In this document: piece by piece, positions 1-7,235 of the stretch
How the letters are laid out: every line of letters starts with the position of its first letter
Position numbering within the stretch: the stretch's first letter is position 1
DNA from: an uncultured Prevotella sp.
GTDB taxonomy: Bacteria; Bacteroidota; Bacteroidia; Bacteroidales; Bacteroidaceae
Assembly: GCA_944320105.1 (NCBI GenBank)
Contig: CALUGA010000006.1
Span: 1 to 64,000 of the forward strand
Length of the DNA stretch: 64,000 nt
Direction: 5' to 3'
Notes under the pieces: generated by a model
The model's database searches: none
What the model was told of the DNA's origin: nothing
What the model saw: the letters and a program-made list of their open reading frames with translations, nothing else
Position numbers and translations under genes: made by a program

Positions 1-843
1 GACGCGATGAACAACGGACAGACCAAGCCGGGCTACAACCTGCAGATAGGGACGGAGAACCAGTTCATCCTTGACTTCGGCCTGTTCCAGTACCCCGGAG
101 ACCCTTTTGCCATGGTCCCGCTTTTCAACTCGTTTGCAGAACGTTACCGCAGGCTGCCGGAAAAGGCGGTTGCCGACTCCGGCTATGGCTCGGAAGAGAA
201 CTACCGGTTCATGGAAGAGTCCGGCATTGCCGCTTATGTGAAATACAACTGGTTCCATCGTGAACAGCGCATGCGCTATGACCCCGACCCGTTCAGCCCG
301 CCATCTTTATACTACAATGCCGAAGGTGACTATTACGTCTGCCCGATGGGGCAACACATGGAACGCATCGGCACGGCACGCTCAAAGACGGAAAGCGGAT
401 ATGTCACCGAAAGCGCACGCTACAAGGCGCGACGCTGTGAGGGATGCCCGCTGCGGGGCAGTTGTTTCAGGGCCAAAGGGGACAGAATCATCGAGGTCAA
501 CCACCGCCTGAACGAATACAGGCGGAAAGCCAGGGAGAGACTCACATCAGAAGAAGGAATCAGGCACCGGGGACGGCGGTGCATAGAACCGGAAGCCGTC
601 TTCGGGCAGATGAAATACGACATGGCATACAAACGGTTCCGCCATTTTGGGATGGACAAGGTCAAAATGGACTTTGCCTTCTTCGCCATTGCCTTCAACC
701 TGAAGAAAATGTGCTCAAAGATGGCAAGAAAGGCCATTGATGGAGGATTTTGCCCAAAACAAGGCCAAAATACGGGCATTGCCGTGATTTTATATGTGAA
801 AAATCAAAGATTTGAGAAAAACGCTCAAAATATGGCTGCTTAA
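1..843 (+). CDS. IS1182-like transposase, C-terminal part
   Basis: DDE-type transposase fragment; the reading frame is already open at base 1, so the N-terminus lies outside the window. The visible 280 residues contain the segment with NNGQTKPGYNLQIGTENQF, the VADSGYGSEENY block with a probable catalytic Asp, and a Cys cluster (CEGCPLRGSCF) typical of Bacteroidetes IS1182 transposases. The C-terminal block around EAVFGQMKYDMAYKRFRHFG would supply the catalytic Glu. Family assignment is from recalled motif similarity, not a search. The gene is followed at once by a hairpin that may be the element's right end. No frameshift is visible, so the transposase may be intact upstream. Confidence 0.85.
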   Translation, partial: DAMNNGQTKPGYNLQIGTENQFILDFGLFQYPGDPFAMVPLFNSFAERYRRLPEKAVADSGYGSEENYRFMEESGIAAYVKYNWFHREQRMRYDPDPFSPPSLYYNAEGDYYVCPMGQHMERIGTARSKTESGYVTESARYKARRCEGCPLRGSCFRAKGDRIIEVNHRLNEYRRKARERLTSEEGIRHRGRRCIEPEAVFGQMKYDMAYKRFRHFGMDKVKMDFAFFAIAFNLKKMCSKMARKAIDGGFCPKQGQNTGIAVILYVKNQRFEKNAQNMAA

Positions 844-872
844 AGAATTTACATTCCATACAGAATGAAAAA

Positions 873-910
873 GAGGGCGTACCAAACATTTTGAAATTTG
901 ATACACCCTC
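873..910. repeat. Imperfect palindrome after the transposase, possible IS end
   Basis: Arms GAGGGCGTACCAAA and TTTGATACACCCTC are complementary at 12 of 14 positions around a 10-nt loop. It lies 29 bases after the transposase stop, where an IS right end or a transcription terminator is expected. The matching left end is outside the window, so the IS boundary cannot be confirmed. Confidence 0.5.
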
Positions 911-1055
911 AACGTGGGAGTGAACGTGGGAGTGTACGTGGATGAGAACATGGGTGAGAACGTGGATGAGAGCGTGGGAGAGCACGTGGGTAGAAAGCGT
1001 GGGAGTGTACGTGGGGAGAGCACGTGGGGAGAGAGCGTGGTAGAGAGCGTGGGGT
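911..1055. repeat. GTGGGAG short-repeat array, left of RAYT gene
   Basis: About a dozen degenerate units of 10-14 bases with the core ACGTGGGAG or ACGTGGATG, all in the same orientation. The array begins right after the IS-like hairpin and ends five bases before the RAYT stop codon. The right-hand array at 1694-1797 carries the same core in the opposite orientation, so the RAYT gene sits between inverted arrays. Confidence 0.8.
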
Positions 1056-1060
1056 AGTCA

Positions 1061-1597
1061 TTAAGTGAGAATGGTGACCTCTAAGAGTCCTTTGCCTCCG
1101 GCGTAGTCGATGGCAGAGCTGTAGAGATAGTGTTCCGGTTGAGCCACGATGGCCTGTTTTACCGGGTTGTTGTGGATGTAGTTCAGTTTTTGCCGGTAAA
1201 AGTCATGCGAATGCAGCAGCTCGGGGTAATAGCCTTCCTGCCATAGGCATAGGCTCCCCGGTTTCTGGTGGCTGGCTCCGGCAAACCCGAATCTGTGGAG
1301 CATCCACTCGCGGCGGCTTTCCCGTTGGTTGTTGGCAATTTCCGAAAGCAGCTTCTTGGCGGTGAACTTCTTGAAGTCGCGCATGATGTCGGCCAAGGCA
1401 CCGCCCGGCGTTGCGCTCACGATCATGTGCAGATGGTTGCTCATGAGTACCCATGCATACACTTTCAGACCCTTGTTGTGTTGGCAGTATCTGAGTGAGT
1501 CAACCACGATGTCCTTGTATGTTTGCCTTGTGAAAACGTCAATCCAGTCGGTGGTTGCCGTAGTAATGAAATATGTTTCGTCTGTGATTATGCCCAT
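1061..1597 (-). CDS. REP-associated tyrosine transposase (Y1/IS200-like, RAYT)
   Basis: A 178-residue single-domain HUH/Y1 transposase. The metal-binding HLH is at residues 55-57 (SNHLHMIV) and the likely nucleophile is Tyr140 in KLNYIHNNPVK, the spacing seen in RAYTs. Proteins of this family cut single-stranded DNA at REP-type hairpins and are usually domesticated, single-copy genes. The arrays of GTGGGAG-core repeats on both sides and the palindromic module at 1794-1927 are the expected cognate DNA. No second protein needed for mobility (TnpB) is present. The start ATG at 1597 gives a normal N-terminus (MGIITDETYFITTATTDW). Confidence 0.9.
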   Translation of the reverse strand: MGIITDETYFITTATTDWIDVFTRQTYKDIVVDSLRYCQHNKGLKVYAWVLMSNHLHMIVSATPGGALADIMRDFKKFTAKKLLSEIANNQRESRREWMLHRFGFAGASHQKPGSLCLWQEGYYPELLHSHDFYRQKLNYIHNNPVKQAIVAQPEHYLYSSAIDYAGGKGLLEVTILT

Positions 1598-1693
1598 TGT
1601 GCCATTTGCTTTTAAAGATGTTTGTCTTGTTGTGCTGTTCTCATGGTTCTGGCGTGAGAGTTGTCGTGTGGCTTAGTGTGAGCATTTCACATA

Positions 1694-1797
1694 AGCTCCC
1701 ACGCTTTCTCCCGCGTTCACTCCCACGCTTTCTCCCGCGTTCACTCCCACGCTTTCTCCCGCGTTCACTCCCACGTTTTCTCCCACGTACACTTCCA
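1694..1797. repeat. 24-bp tandem repeats (CACTCCCACGCTTTCTCCCGCGTT)-type
   Basis: Four consecutive units with exact 24-bp spacing (about 1694, 1718, 1742, 1766), then a partial fifth. Each unit is two 12-base half units with cores CTCCCACG and CTCCCGCG, the reverse complement of the core left of the RAYT gene. Three units are nearly identical; the fourth has drifted. There are no spacers, so this is not a CRISPR array. Confidence 0.85.
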
Positions 1798-1927
1798 CGT
1801 TCTGGCGGGTTTGCAACCCGCCAGCATCCTGTAGCGGGTTTGCAACCCGCGTCGTGGCAGTTTAGCTTCCCCGGGTCGGAGACCCGGCCACAGTCGCTGG
1901 CGGGTTGCAAACCCGCCAGAACGTGGA
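1794..1927. repeat. Palindromic REP-like module, copy 1
   Basis: A 31-bp perfect inverted repeat (1794-1824 and 1897-1927) with a 72-base interior. Each arm contains its own palindrome (GGCGGGTTTGCAACCCGCC). The interior holds two more hairpins, GCGGGTTTGCAACCCGC and CCGGGTCGGAGACCCGG. The same order of hairpins recurs at 6308-6430. The structure resembles paired REP elements (BIMEs) and lies about 200 bases from the RAYT gene. Confidence 0.85.
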
Positions 1928-2015
1928 TGAGAACGTGGATGGGAACGTGGAAGTCAACGTGGGAGTTAACGTGGAAGTCAACGTGGGGGCCAACGTGGAA
2001 GCCTAACGTGGAAGT
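1921..2015. repeat. GTGGAAG short-repeat array
   Basis: Eight degenerate units with cores AACGTGGATG, AACGTGGAAG and AACGTGGGAG follow the palindromic module. The same module-then-array arrangement is found at 6308-6600, which suggests the two parts form one repeated unit. Confidence 0.8.
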
Positions 2016-2060
2016 TTCCATGGATGTTTGCATATTTTCTTAATCCTTAATTCTTAACTC

Positions 2061-3863
2061 TTAATTTTTTGTTTCCAACGGGCTGCAGGCTTCCGCGAGC
2101 CATGCTTGTTCATCGTTGGAGAGGAGAGGGGCGAGGCAGCTGAATACTGTGGCGTGGTAGTTGTCGAGCCAAGTGCGTTCCTCGGCGGAGAGCATGGAGA
2201 CGATGATGGGCGACTTGTCGATGGGGCAGAGCGTTAGCGGCTCGAAGGCGAGGAAGCGGCCGAACTCCGTTTGCGAGTGCGGCACGATGAGCAGTGTGTT
2301 CTCCGTGCGCACACCGAAGCGCCCTTCGAGGTACAAGCCCGGCTCGTCGGTGACAGTCATGCCGGGCAGCAGCGGCGCTGGGCGCCACTCCATGCGGATT
2401 TGGTGAGGCCCCTCGTGTACGTTGAGGAACGAGCCTACGCCGTGGCCCGTGCCGTGCAGGTAGTTCATGCCCTCGCGCCACAGCGGTTCGCGGGCCAGCG
2501 CGTCGACCTGCGTGCCGCTGGCCCCGCAGGGGAACACGGCGCGCTCCAGGGCTATGTGGGCCTTGAGCACGAGCGTATAGACGCGCCGCTCCTCGTCGCT
2601 CACGGGGCCGAGGGCGATGGTGCGGGTGATGTCGGTGGTGCCGTCGAGATACTGTCCGCCGCTGTCAACGAGTAGCAGCCCCTCGGGGCGCAGCGTGGCG
2701 TTGGTGGCTGGCGCAGGCTCATAGTGGACTATGGCGGCGTGGGCGGCGTAGGCGGAGATGGTGTCGAACGACGGCCTGCGGTACAGCTCCTGCTCCGCGC
2801 GCAGCTCCTCAAGGCGGGCGGCAGCCGACATCTCCGTCTGTCCGCCCCGCTCCACGGCTGGCCGCAGCCACCTGAGGAAGCGCACCATGGCCACGCCGTC
2901 GCGCAGCATGGCCCGGCGGAAGCCCGCAATCTCGGCCTCGGTCTTCACTGCCTTCATGGCAGCCACGGGCGATGGCGCGGCCACCACCTCGGCCCGCTGC
3001 ACACATTTATATAATGTATAGCAGGTGGCGGCAGGATCCATCAGTATGTTGTATTCCGAGTAAGACGTGAGCGCAGAGGCTATGTCGGTGTAAAAGACGT
3101 TCTCCACGCCGATGCTTTGCAGGTGCTTCCACACTTTGGCGCTCACCTTTCTCGGGTCGGTGAAGAGCCACGTCTTGCTGCCTTCAAACAGCAGGTAGGC
3201 CACGAACACCGGGTTGCAGTGGACGTCGGAGCCGCGCAGGTTGAGCGCCCATGCAATGTCGTCGAGCGACGACAGCAGCATCCCGCCCACGTGCATCGCC
3301 TTGAGCCGCTCGCGTATGCGCCCGAGCTTCGATGCAGCCGACTCGCCGGCAAGCTCCTCGGGGTAGACCTCGATGCGTGCAGAGGGGATTGGCGGGCGGT
3401 CGGCCCATACGCGGGCGAGGATGTCGAGGTTTGTGCGCAGGGTGATGCCGCCTTGATGGCGCAGTTCGGCGGCCAGTGACTCCACGTAGTCCGCCGGCGT
3501 GGCCATGCCGTCGATGGCCGCGCTTGACCCGCCCGTGGCCGCCAGCTTGCGGCCTATCCACTGGGCCACGGTGGGCGTGCCTTCGATGCCCTGGCGCATC
3601 AGCTTGAACTCCGTGCCGTCGAGAGCCTCGGCGGCGGCGATGAAGTAGCGCGAGTCAGTCCACAGGGCGGCTGAATCCATGGTGACCACCGCCGTGCCGG
3701 CCGAGCCTCCGAAGCCGCTTATCCACTCGCGGCCTTTCCAGTGGTCGGGTACGTACTCCCCGCAGTGCGGGTCGGTGCTTGGCAGTATGAACGCGTCTAT
3801 GCGCTCGCGCCTCATTTCCTCGCGCAGCGAGCATAGGCGTTGCTTAATGTTGTCTTTCATCAT
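2061..3863 (-). CDS. pepP: Xaa-Pro aminopeptidase (M24B)
   Basis: Cytoplasmic metallo-aminopeptidase of about 600 residues that removes N-terminal residues preceding proline. Two N-terminal creatinase-like domains precede a C-terminal pita-bread domain. Metal ligands are visible: two Asp in VDSGGQYLDGTTDITRT, His in GTGHGVG, Glu in TDEPGLY and Glu in VRTENTLL. The size fits the long eukaryote-like form common in Bacteroidetes. An open frame extends to 3911, but MMKDNIKQRLCSLREEM at 3863 is the natural start, because a TAnnTTTG promoter box lies inside the extension. Function is confident from motifs; physiological substrates are unknown. Confidence 0.93.
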   Translation of the reverse strand: MMKDNIKQRLCSLREEMRRERIDAFILPSTDPHCGEYVPDHWKGREWISGFGGSAGTAVVTMDSAALWTDSRYFIAAAEALDGTEFKLMRQGIEGTPTVAQWIGRKLAATGGSSAAIDGMATPADYVESLAAELRHQGGITLRTNLDILARVWADRPPIPSARIEVYPEELAGESAASKLGRIRERLKAMHVGGMLLSSLDDIAWALNLRGSDVHCNPVFVAYLLFEGSKTWLFTDPRKVSAKVWKHLQSIGVENVFYTDIASALTSYSEYNILMDPAATCYTLYKCVQRAEVVAAPSPVAAMKAVKTEAEIAGFRRAMLRDGVAMVRFLRWLRPAVERGGQTEMSAAARLEELRAEQELYRRPSFDTISAYAAHAAIVHYEPAPATNATLRPEGLLLVDSGGQYLDGTTDITRTIALGPVSDEERRVYTLVLKAHIALERAVFPCGASGTQVDALAREPLWREGMNYLHGTGHGVGSFLNVHEGPHQIRMEWRPAPLLPGMTVTDEPGLYLEGRFGVRTENTLLIVPHSQTEFGRFLAFEPLTLCPIDKSPIIVSMLSAEERTWLDNYHATVFSCLAPLLSNDEQAWLAEACSPLETKN

Positions 3864-3886
3864 GGCGATTTGTAAGTTGTACTTTA

Positions 3887-3894
3887 CAAAGGTA
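3887..3894 (-). promoter_or_regulatory. -7 box for Xaa-Pro aminopeptidase gene
   Basis: TACCTTTG on the minus strand, 23 bases before the ATG at 3863, matches the Bacteroidetes TAnnTTTG consensus. A TTTG at 3909-3912 is only 14 bases away, shorter than usual, so the -33 element is uncertain. Confidence 0.55.
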
Positions 3895-3980
3895 TTACTT
3901 TTCCCAGTCAAAGGCGTGGCATTTCAGAATAAATAACAATTTAAAGTCCGTGCAGGCGCGCGCCATACACTTTTTTTTCT

Positions 3981-3988
3981 TAACTTTG
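3981..3988 (+). promoter_or_regulatory. -7 box for mdh
   Basis: TAACTTTG matches the Bacteroidetes -7 consensus, 51 bases before the mdh ATG. No clear TTTG is seen at the expected -33 distance. Confidence 0.55.
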
Positions 3989-4039
3989 CCGTGGATTTGA
4001 GTAATCAGGAACGTTTAATCATTTATATAAATAAGGATT

Positions 4040-5032
4040 ATGGCATTTTTAACTAACGAGAAACTGACAATCGTCGGCGCAGCCGGCATGATTGGCTCCA
4101 ACATGGTTCAGACCGCACTCACGATGGGCCTGACGAACGATATCTGTCTTTACGATGTATTCTCACCCGAAGGCGTTGCCGAGGAAATGCGCCAGAGCGG
4201 CTTCGGCGATGTGAAGATCACCGCCACCACCGATGCCAAGGAGGCATTCACCAACGCCAAGTACATCATATCTTCAGGCGGCGCTCCCCGCAAGGCCGGC
4301 ATGACCCGCGAGGACTTGCTCAAGGGCAACTGCGAGATAGCCGAGGGCCTGGGCAAGAACATCAAGGAGTACTGCCCCGACGTTAAGCACGTGGTTATAA
4401 TCTTCAACCCGGCCGACCTCACGGGTCTTGTTACGCTGCTCTACTCGGGCCTGAAACCATCGCAGGTTACCACGCTGGCCGCCCTTGACTCTACGCGCCT
4501 GCAGAGCGCGCTGGCCAAGAAGTTCGGCGTGATGCAGAGCGAGGTGAAGGGCTGCGCCACCTACGGCGGCCACGGCGAGCAGATGGCTGTGTTCGGCTCT
4601 CATGTGACCATTGATGGCCGCAAGCTCACCGACATCATCGGCACCGATGAGTTCCCCGAGGCAGAGTGGGAGCAGATGAAGAAGGACGTGACCCAGGGCG
4701 GCGCAAAGATCATAGAGCTGCGCGGACGCTCCTCGTTCCAGAGCCCGGCTTACCTGTCGGTTGAGATGATTCGCTCGGTGATGGGCGGCGAGCCGTTCAA
4801 GTATCCCGTGGGAACATACGTGAGCACCGACAAGTACAACCACATCATGATGGCCATGGCCACCACGCTCGACACCACCGGCGCACACTACGAGGTGCCG
4901 CAGGGAACCGCCGAGGAGAACGCCAAGCTCGACGCAAGCTACGAGCACCTGTGCAAGATGCGCGACGAGCTGGTGACGCTCAACATCGTGCCGGCTATCT
5001 CGGAGTGGAGCAAGGTTAACCCCAACCTGTAA
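4040..5032 (+). CDS. mdh: Malate dehydrogenase
   Basis: NAD-dependent oxidation of malate to oxaloacetate, or the reverse in the reductive branch used by succinate-forming Bacteroidetes. The 330-residue protein has an N-terminal Rossmann motif (VGAAGMIGSN, about residues 12-21), the FNPADLTGLV segment and the conserved STRLQSALA region. The catalytic His is expected in ATYGGHGEQM (about residues 175-184). The gene stands alone between its own promoter box and a strong terminator. Start codon ATG follows an AT-rich leader. The length fits the Bacteroidetes type of malate/lactate dehydrogenase. Confidence 0.95.
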   Translation: MAFLTNEKLTIVGAAGMIGSNMVQTALTMGLTNDICLYDVFSPEGVAEEMRQSGFGDVKITATTDAKEAFTNAKYIISSGGAPRKAGMTREDLLKGNCEIAEGLGKNIKEYCPDVKHVVIIFNPADLTGLVTLLYSGLKPSQVTTLAALDSTRLQSALAKKFGVMQSEVKGCATYGGHGEQMAVFGSHVTIDGRKLTDIIGTDEFPEAEWEQMKKDVTQGGAKIIELRGRSSFQSPAYLSVEMIRSVMGGEPFKYPVGTYVSTDKYNHIMMAMATTLDTTGAHYEVPQGTAEENAKLDASYEHLCKMRDELVTLNIVPAISEWSKVNPNL

Positions 5033-5050
5033 TAAGGGATAACTTAGCCA

Positions 5051-5090
5051 TAAAAAATCCCCGCGCAGCGAGCTGTGTGGGGATTTTTTA
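5051..5090. terminator. Intrinsic terminator, bidirectional, after mdh
   Basis: AAAAAATCCCC and GGGGATTTTTT form a perfect 11-bp stem, A-rich on one side and T-rich on the other. It can end transcription of mdh on the plus strand and of the thioesterase gene on the minus strand. Confidence 0.85.
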
Positions 5091-5094
5091 TTGA

Positions 5095-5165
5095 GGGATG
5101 GGAGTAATGGGAGTTCTGGGAGGACTGGGAGGACTGGGAGTTCTGGGAGGGCTGGTAGTGGTGGG
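5095..5165. repeat. GGGAG-type microrepeat (GGGAGTTCTGGGAGGACT)
   Basis: Purine-rich tandem units of 9-10 bases built from GGGAGTTCT and GGGAGGACT, located between the terminator and the thioesterase stop. One of several unrelated microrepeat families found at gene ends in this window. Confidence 0.7.
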
Positions 5166-5170
5166 GCGGC

Positions 5171-5545
5171 TTACCTCAGCTTGGCGAGGAAGCGCTCGCG
5201 GTCGACGATGAAGCGCAGGTGGGTGCCTTCGCCTATCACCTTGTCGCCCTCGGTTGCTATGACGTTGAAGAAGAGCTTGCGCCCGTCAATCTTTTCGAGT
5301 GTGGCCTTGGCGCTCACCTCTGCCCCCACCGGCGACGGCGCAAGGTGGGAAGATGAAATCTGCCCGCCAACGGTGGTGCTGCCCTCGGGCAGCTCGTCGG
5401 CCACGGCGAGCATGGCTGCGTTCTCCATGAGCGCGAGCATGGTGGGGGTGGCGAGCACGGGCATGTCGCCGCTGCCCATGGTGATGGCAGTGTCGCTGTC
5501 GCTGACAGTGATGCTGCTTGTGTGTGAAAGTCCTGTCTCTAACAT
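5171..5545 (-). CDS. Hotdog-fold thioesterase-like protein
   Basis: A 124-residue single-domain protein of the fluoroacetyl-CoA-thioesterase-like hotdog group, probably an acyl-CoA thioesterase. Visible segments are MLETGLSHTSSITVSDSD, VLATPTMLALMENAAMLAV (hotdog helix) and the strand with VGAEVSAKATLEKIDG. The open frame reaches 5590, but the ATG at 5545 (MLETGLSH) fits family N-termini. It is transcribed divergently from the gamma-carbonic-anhydrase-like gene; a TAATTTTG box is 32 bases upstream. The natural acyl substrate cannot be read from the sequence. Confidence 0.82.
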   Translation of the reverse strand: MLETGLSHTSSITVSDSDTAITMGSGDMPVLATPTMLALMENAAMLAVADELPEGSTTVGGQISSSHLAPSPVGAEVSAKATLEKIDGRKLFFNVIATEGDKVIGEGTHLRFIVDRERFLAKLR

Positions 5546-5577
5546 AATTATAGTAATCGCTTTTTTATAACCGAACC

Positions 5578-5648
5578 CAAAATTACTCAATAATCCGCAA
5601 ATGCAAGAAACAAAGCGGCTGTGTTTTGCGGAAAATAAACTAATTTTG
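5578..5648. promoter_or_regulatory. Divergent -7 boxes between thioesterase and gamma-CA genes
   Basis: TAATTTTG is present on the minus strand at 5578-5585 and on the plus strand at 5641-5648, each 32-33 bases before its gene's start. Both match TAnnTTTG. TTTG elements occur nearby on each strand (5598-5601 minus, 5625-5628 plus), but their spacing of 12 bases is short. Confidence 0.55.
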
Positions 5649-5680
5649 CAAATGCAAACAATACGAAAGCAATCAGCATA

Positions 5681-6208
5681 ATGGCATTGATAAAGTCGAT
5701 AAAGGGCCTGACCCCGAAGTGGGGCAGGGACTGCTATTTCAGCGAGAACGCCACGATAGTGGGCGAGGTTACGATGGGCGATGAGTGCTCAGTGTGGTTC
5801 AACGCAGTGGTAAGGGGCGACGTGGCACCGATAACCATCGGCCACCGCACCAACGTGCAGGATGGTGCTTGCATACACGTGACCAACACCACCGGTCCCA
5901 CCGTAATAGGCAACGATGTTACGATAGGCCACAACGCCACCGTGCATGCCTGCACCATCCACGACGGCGCACTCGTGGGCATGGGGGCTACGCTGCTCGA
6001 TGGCTGCGAGGTGGGGCAGGGGGCCGTGGTGGCCGCCGGCGCGCTTGTGCTGCAGAACACCAAGATTGGGCCGCACGAGCTGTGGGGCGGCGTGCCTGCC
6101 AAGTTCATAAAGATGGCGCGCGAGGGCCAGGCCGAGAGCTTTGCCGCCCACTATGTGGAATACTCGCGCTGGTATAGGGAGGAGATGGAAGTGAAGAGTG
6201 AAAAGTGA
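5681..6208 (+). CDS. Gamma-carbonic-anhydrase-family protein (left-handed beta-helix)
   Basis: A 175-residue hexapeptide-repeat protein of the YrdA/PaaY/gamma-CA family. Runs such as TVIGNDVTIGHNATVHACTI make the left-handed beta helix. The candidate metal ligands are His in GHRTNVQDGACIHV and in TIGHNATVHAC. The last residues EVKSEK are encoded by the start of a GTGAAGAGTGAAAA repeat array, so the original C-terminus may have ended slightly earlier or been replaced. Carbonic anhydrase activity is not assured; many members have no shown activity. Confidence 0.88.
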   Translation: MALIKSIKGLTPKWGRDCYFSENATIVGEVTMGDECSVWFNAVVRGDVAPITIGHRTNVQDGACIHVTNTTGPTVIGNDVTIGHNATVHACTIHDGALVGMGATLLDGCEVGQGAVVAAGALVLQNTKIGPHELWGGVPAKFIKMAREGQAESFAAHYVEYSRWYREEMEVKSEK

Positions 6209-6281
6209 AGAGTGAAAAGTGAAGAGTGAAAAGTGAAGAGTGAAAAGTGAAGGGTGAAAAGAGAAGGGTGAAAAGTGAAGA
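6191..6281. repeat. 14-bp tandem microrepeat GTGAAGAGTGAAAA
   Basis: About six units of 14 bases that begin within the last codons of the gamma-CA-like gene and run past its TGA (6206-6208). Closely related GTGAAGAGTGAAGA repeats form the inverted ends of the cassette at 35868-36425. Confidence 0.85.
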
Positions 6282-6307
6282 GAGCCGTGTCATCCACGTA
6301 CCTGTTA

Positions 6308-6430
6308 CGTTCAGGCGGGTTTGCAACCCGTCTGCATAAGGTAGCGGGTTTGTACCCCGCACTACCACTCCTCGTTCTAATTCCCGGGTCGCAGACCCGG
6401 CCACAGATGGTGGCGGGTTGCAAACCCGCC
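6308..6430. repeat. Palindromic REP-like module, copy 2
   Basis: The hairpins follow the same order as copy 1 at 1794-1927: GGCGGGTTTGCAACCC, then GCGGGTTTGTACCCCGC, then CCGGGTCGCAGACCCGG, then GGCGGGTTGCAAACCCGCC. Spacer sequences have diverged but their lengths are close. The outer arms are less perfect than in copy 1. Confidence 0.85.
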
Positions 6431-6600
6431 ACAACGTGGAAGCGACGTGGAAGCAACTTGCCGCCACAACGTGGAAGCGACGTGGAAGCAACTTGCCGCC
6501 ACAACGTGGAAGCGACATGGAAGCAACTTGCCGCCAACGTGGAAGCGACGTGGAAGCAACCCGCCAGCAGCACGGAAGCAACGTGCCATAGCGTGGCAGG
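6431..6600. repeat. 35-bp repeats with paired GTGGAAGC cores
   Basis: Units start with ACAACGTGGAAGCGACG at 6431, 6466 and 6501, exactly 35 bases apart. Each contains two GTGGAAGC cores and ends in CAACTTGCCGCC. A fourth, degenerate unit follows. The core matches the array after copy 1 of the palindromic module. The remaining sequence to the rpsU promoter holds no gene. Confidence 0.85.
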
Positions 6601-6736
6601 CATTTGTCTTAACTCCATAACTCCATAACTCCTTAAGCATTAGCTTCATGACTGGTTTTTGTCTTCTCTTGGGCCATTGCGCCAAATAAAATTGAAAAAA
6701 AACAGATAAAAAGTTGGTACATTGACAAATAAGCAG

Positions 6737-6744
6737 TAATTTTG
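6737..6744 (+). promoter_or_regulatory. -7 box for rpsU
   Basis: TAATTTTG matches TAnnTTTG, 84 bases before the rpsU start. A TTGG at 6714-6717 lies 19 bases upstream and may serve as the -33 element. Confidence 0.55.
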
Positions 6745-6828
6745 CACCCGCTTACCGTGGACGCAGTGTCTGCGGGCGTACAGGCAATGTATATAAATAA
6801 ACAAATATAAAATTAAAAACCAAAGCAA

Positions 6829-7020
6829 ATGATTATTGTACCTGTAAAAGAAGGCGAAAACATCGAGAAGGCCCTCAAGAAGTTTAAGAGAAAGTTTGAG
6901 AAGACAGGCGTCGTTAAGGAGCTTCGTGCACGTCAGCAGTACGACAAGCCGTCTGTCATCAAGAGGCTTAAGATGGAGCACGCCATTTACGTACAGAAGC
7001 TTAGGGCAGCCGAGGACTAA
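6829..7020 (+). CDS. rpsU: 30S ribosomal protein S21
   Basis: A 63-residue basic protein with the S21 pattern MIIVPVKEGENIEKALKKFK and a Lys/Arg-rich tail. It sits on the 30S platform near the anti-Shine-Dalgarno end of 16S rRNA. The leader is about 85 bases and AT-rich. The gene stands upstream of the recombinase gene with a 215-base gap in which no gene or strong hairpin was seen. Confidence 0.95.
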   Translation: MIIVPVKEGENIEKALKKFKRKFEKTGVVKELRARQQYDKPSVIKRLKMEHAIYVQKLRAAED

Positions 7021-7235
7021 GCCGCTGTCGCTGGTGCGGGGCGTGAGCCGTTGTGCCAGGCAGTGTGCTGTGTAAGGTTGCTTTGCTGCGCAGCGATTTG
7101 CGCGGACAGGAAGCTTGCAGATGGGTGGCCGCAGGCGGTTTGCCCATGGCGGGAATAAAAATTCCCGGGAAAATTTGGTAGTTTGAATTAATTTCCGTAA
7201 ATTCGTTGCCGAAACCGTAATGGTGCAGCGTTTTT

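Noticed and set aside
1694..1797. CRISPR-like look of the 24-bp repeats right of the RAYT gene
   Set aside because: No spacers; the units are themselves two 12-base half units and belong to the RAYT-associated arrays.
1597..2043. 148-codon open frame across the repeat arrays
   Set aside because: Its translation is low-complexity (LPRFLPRSLPRFLPRS) and follows the repeat period; not a gene.
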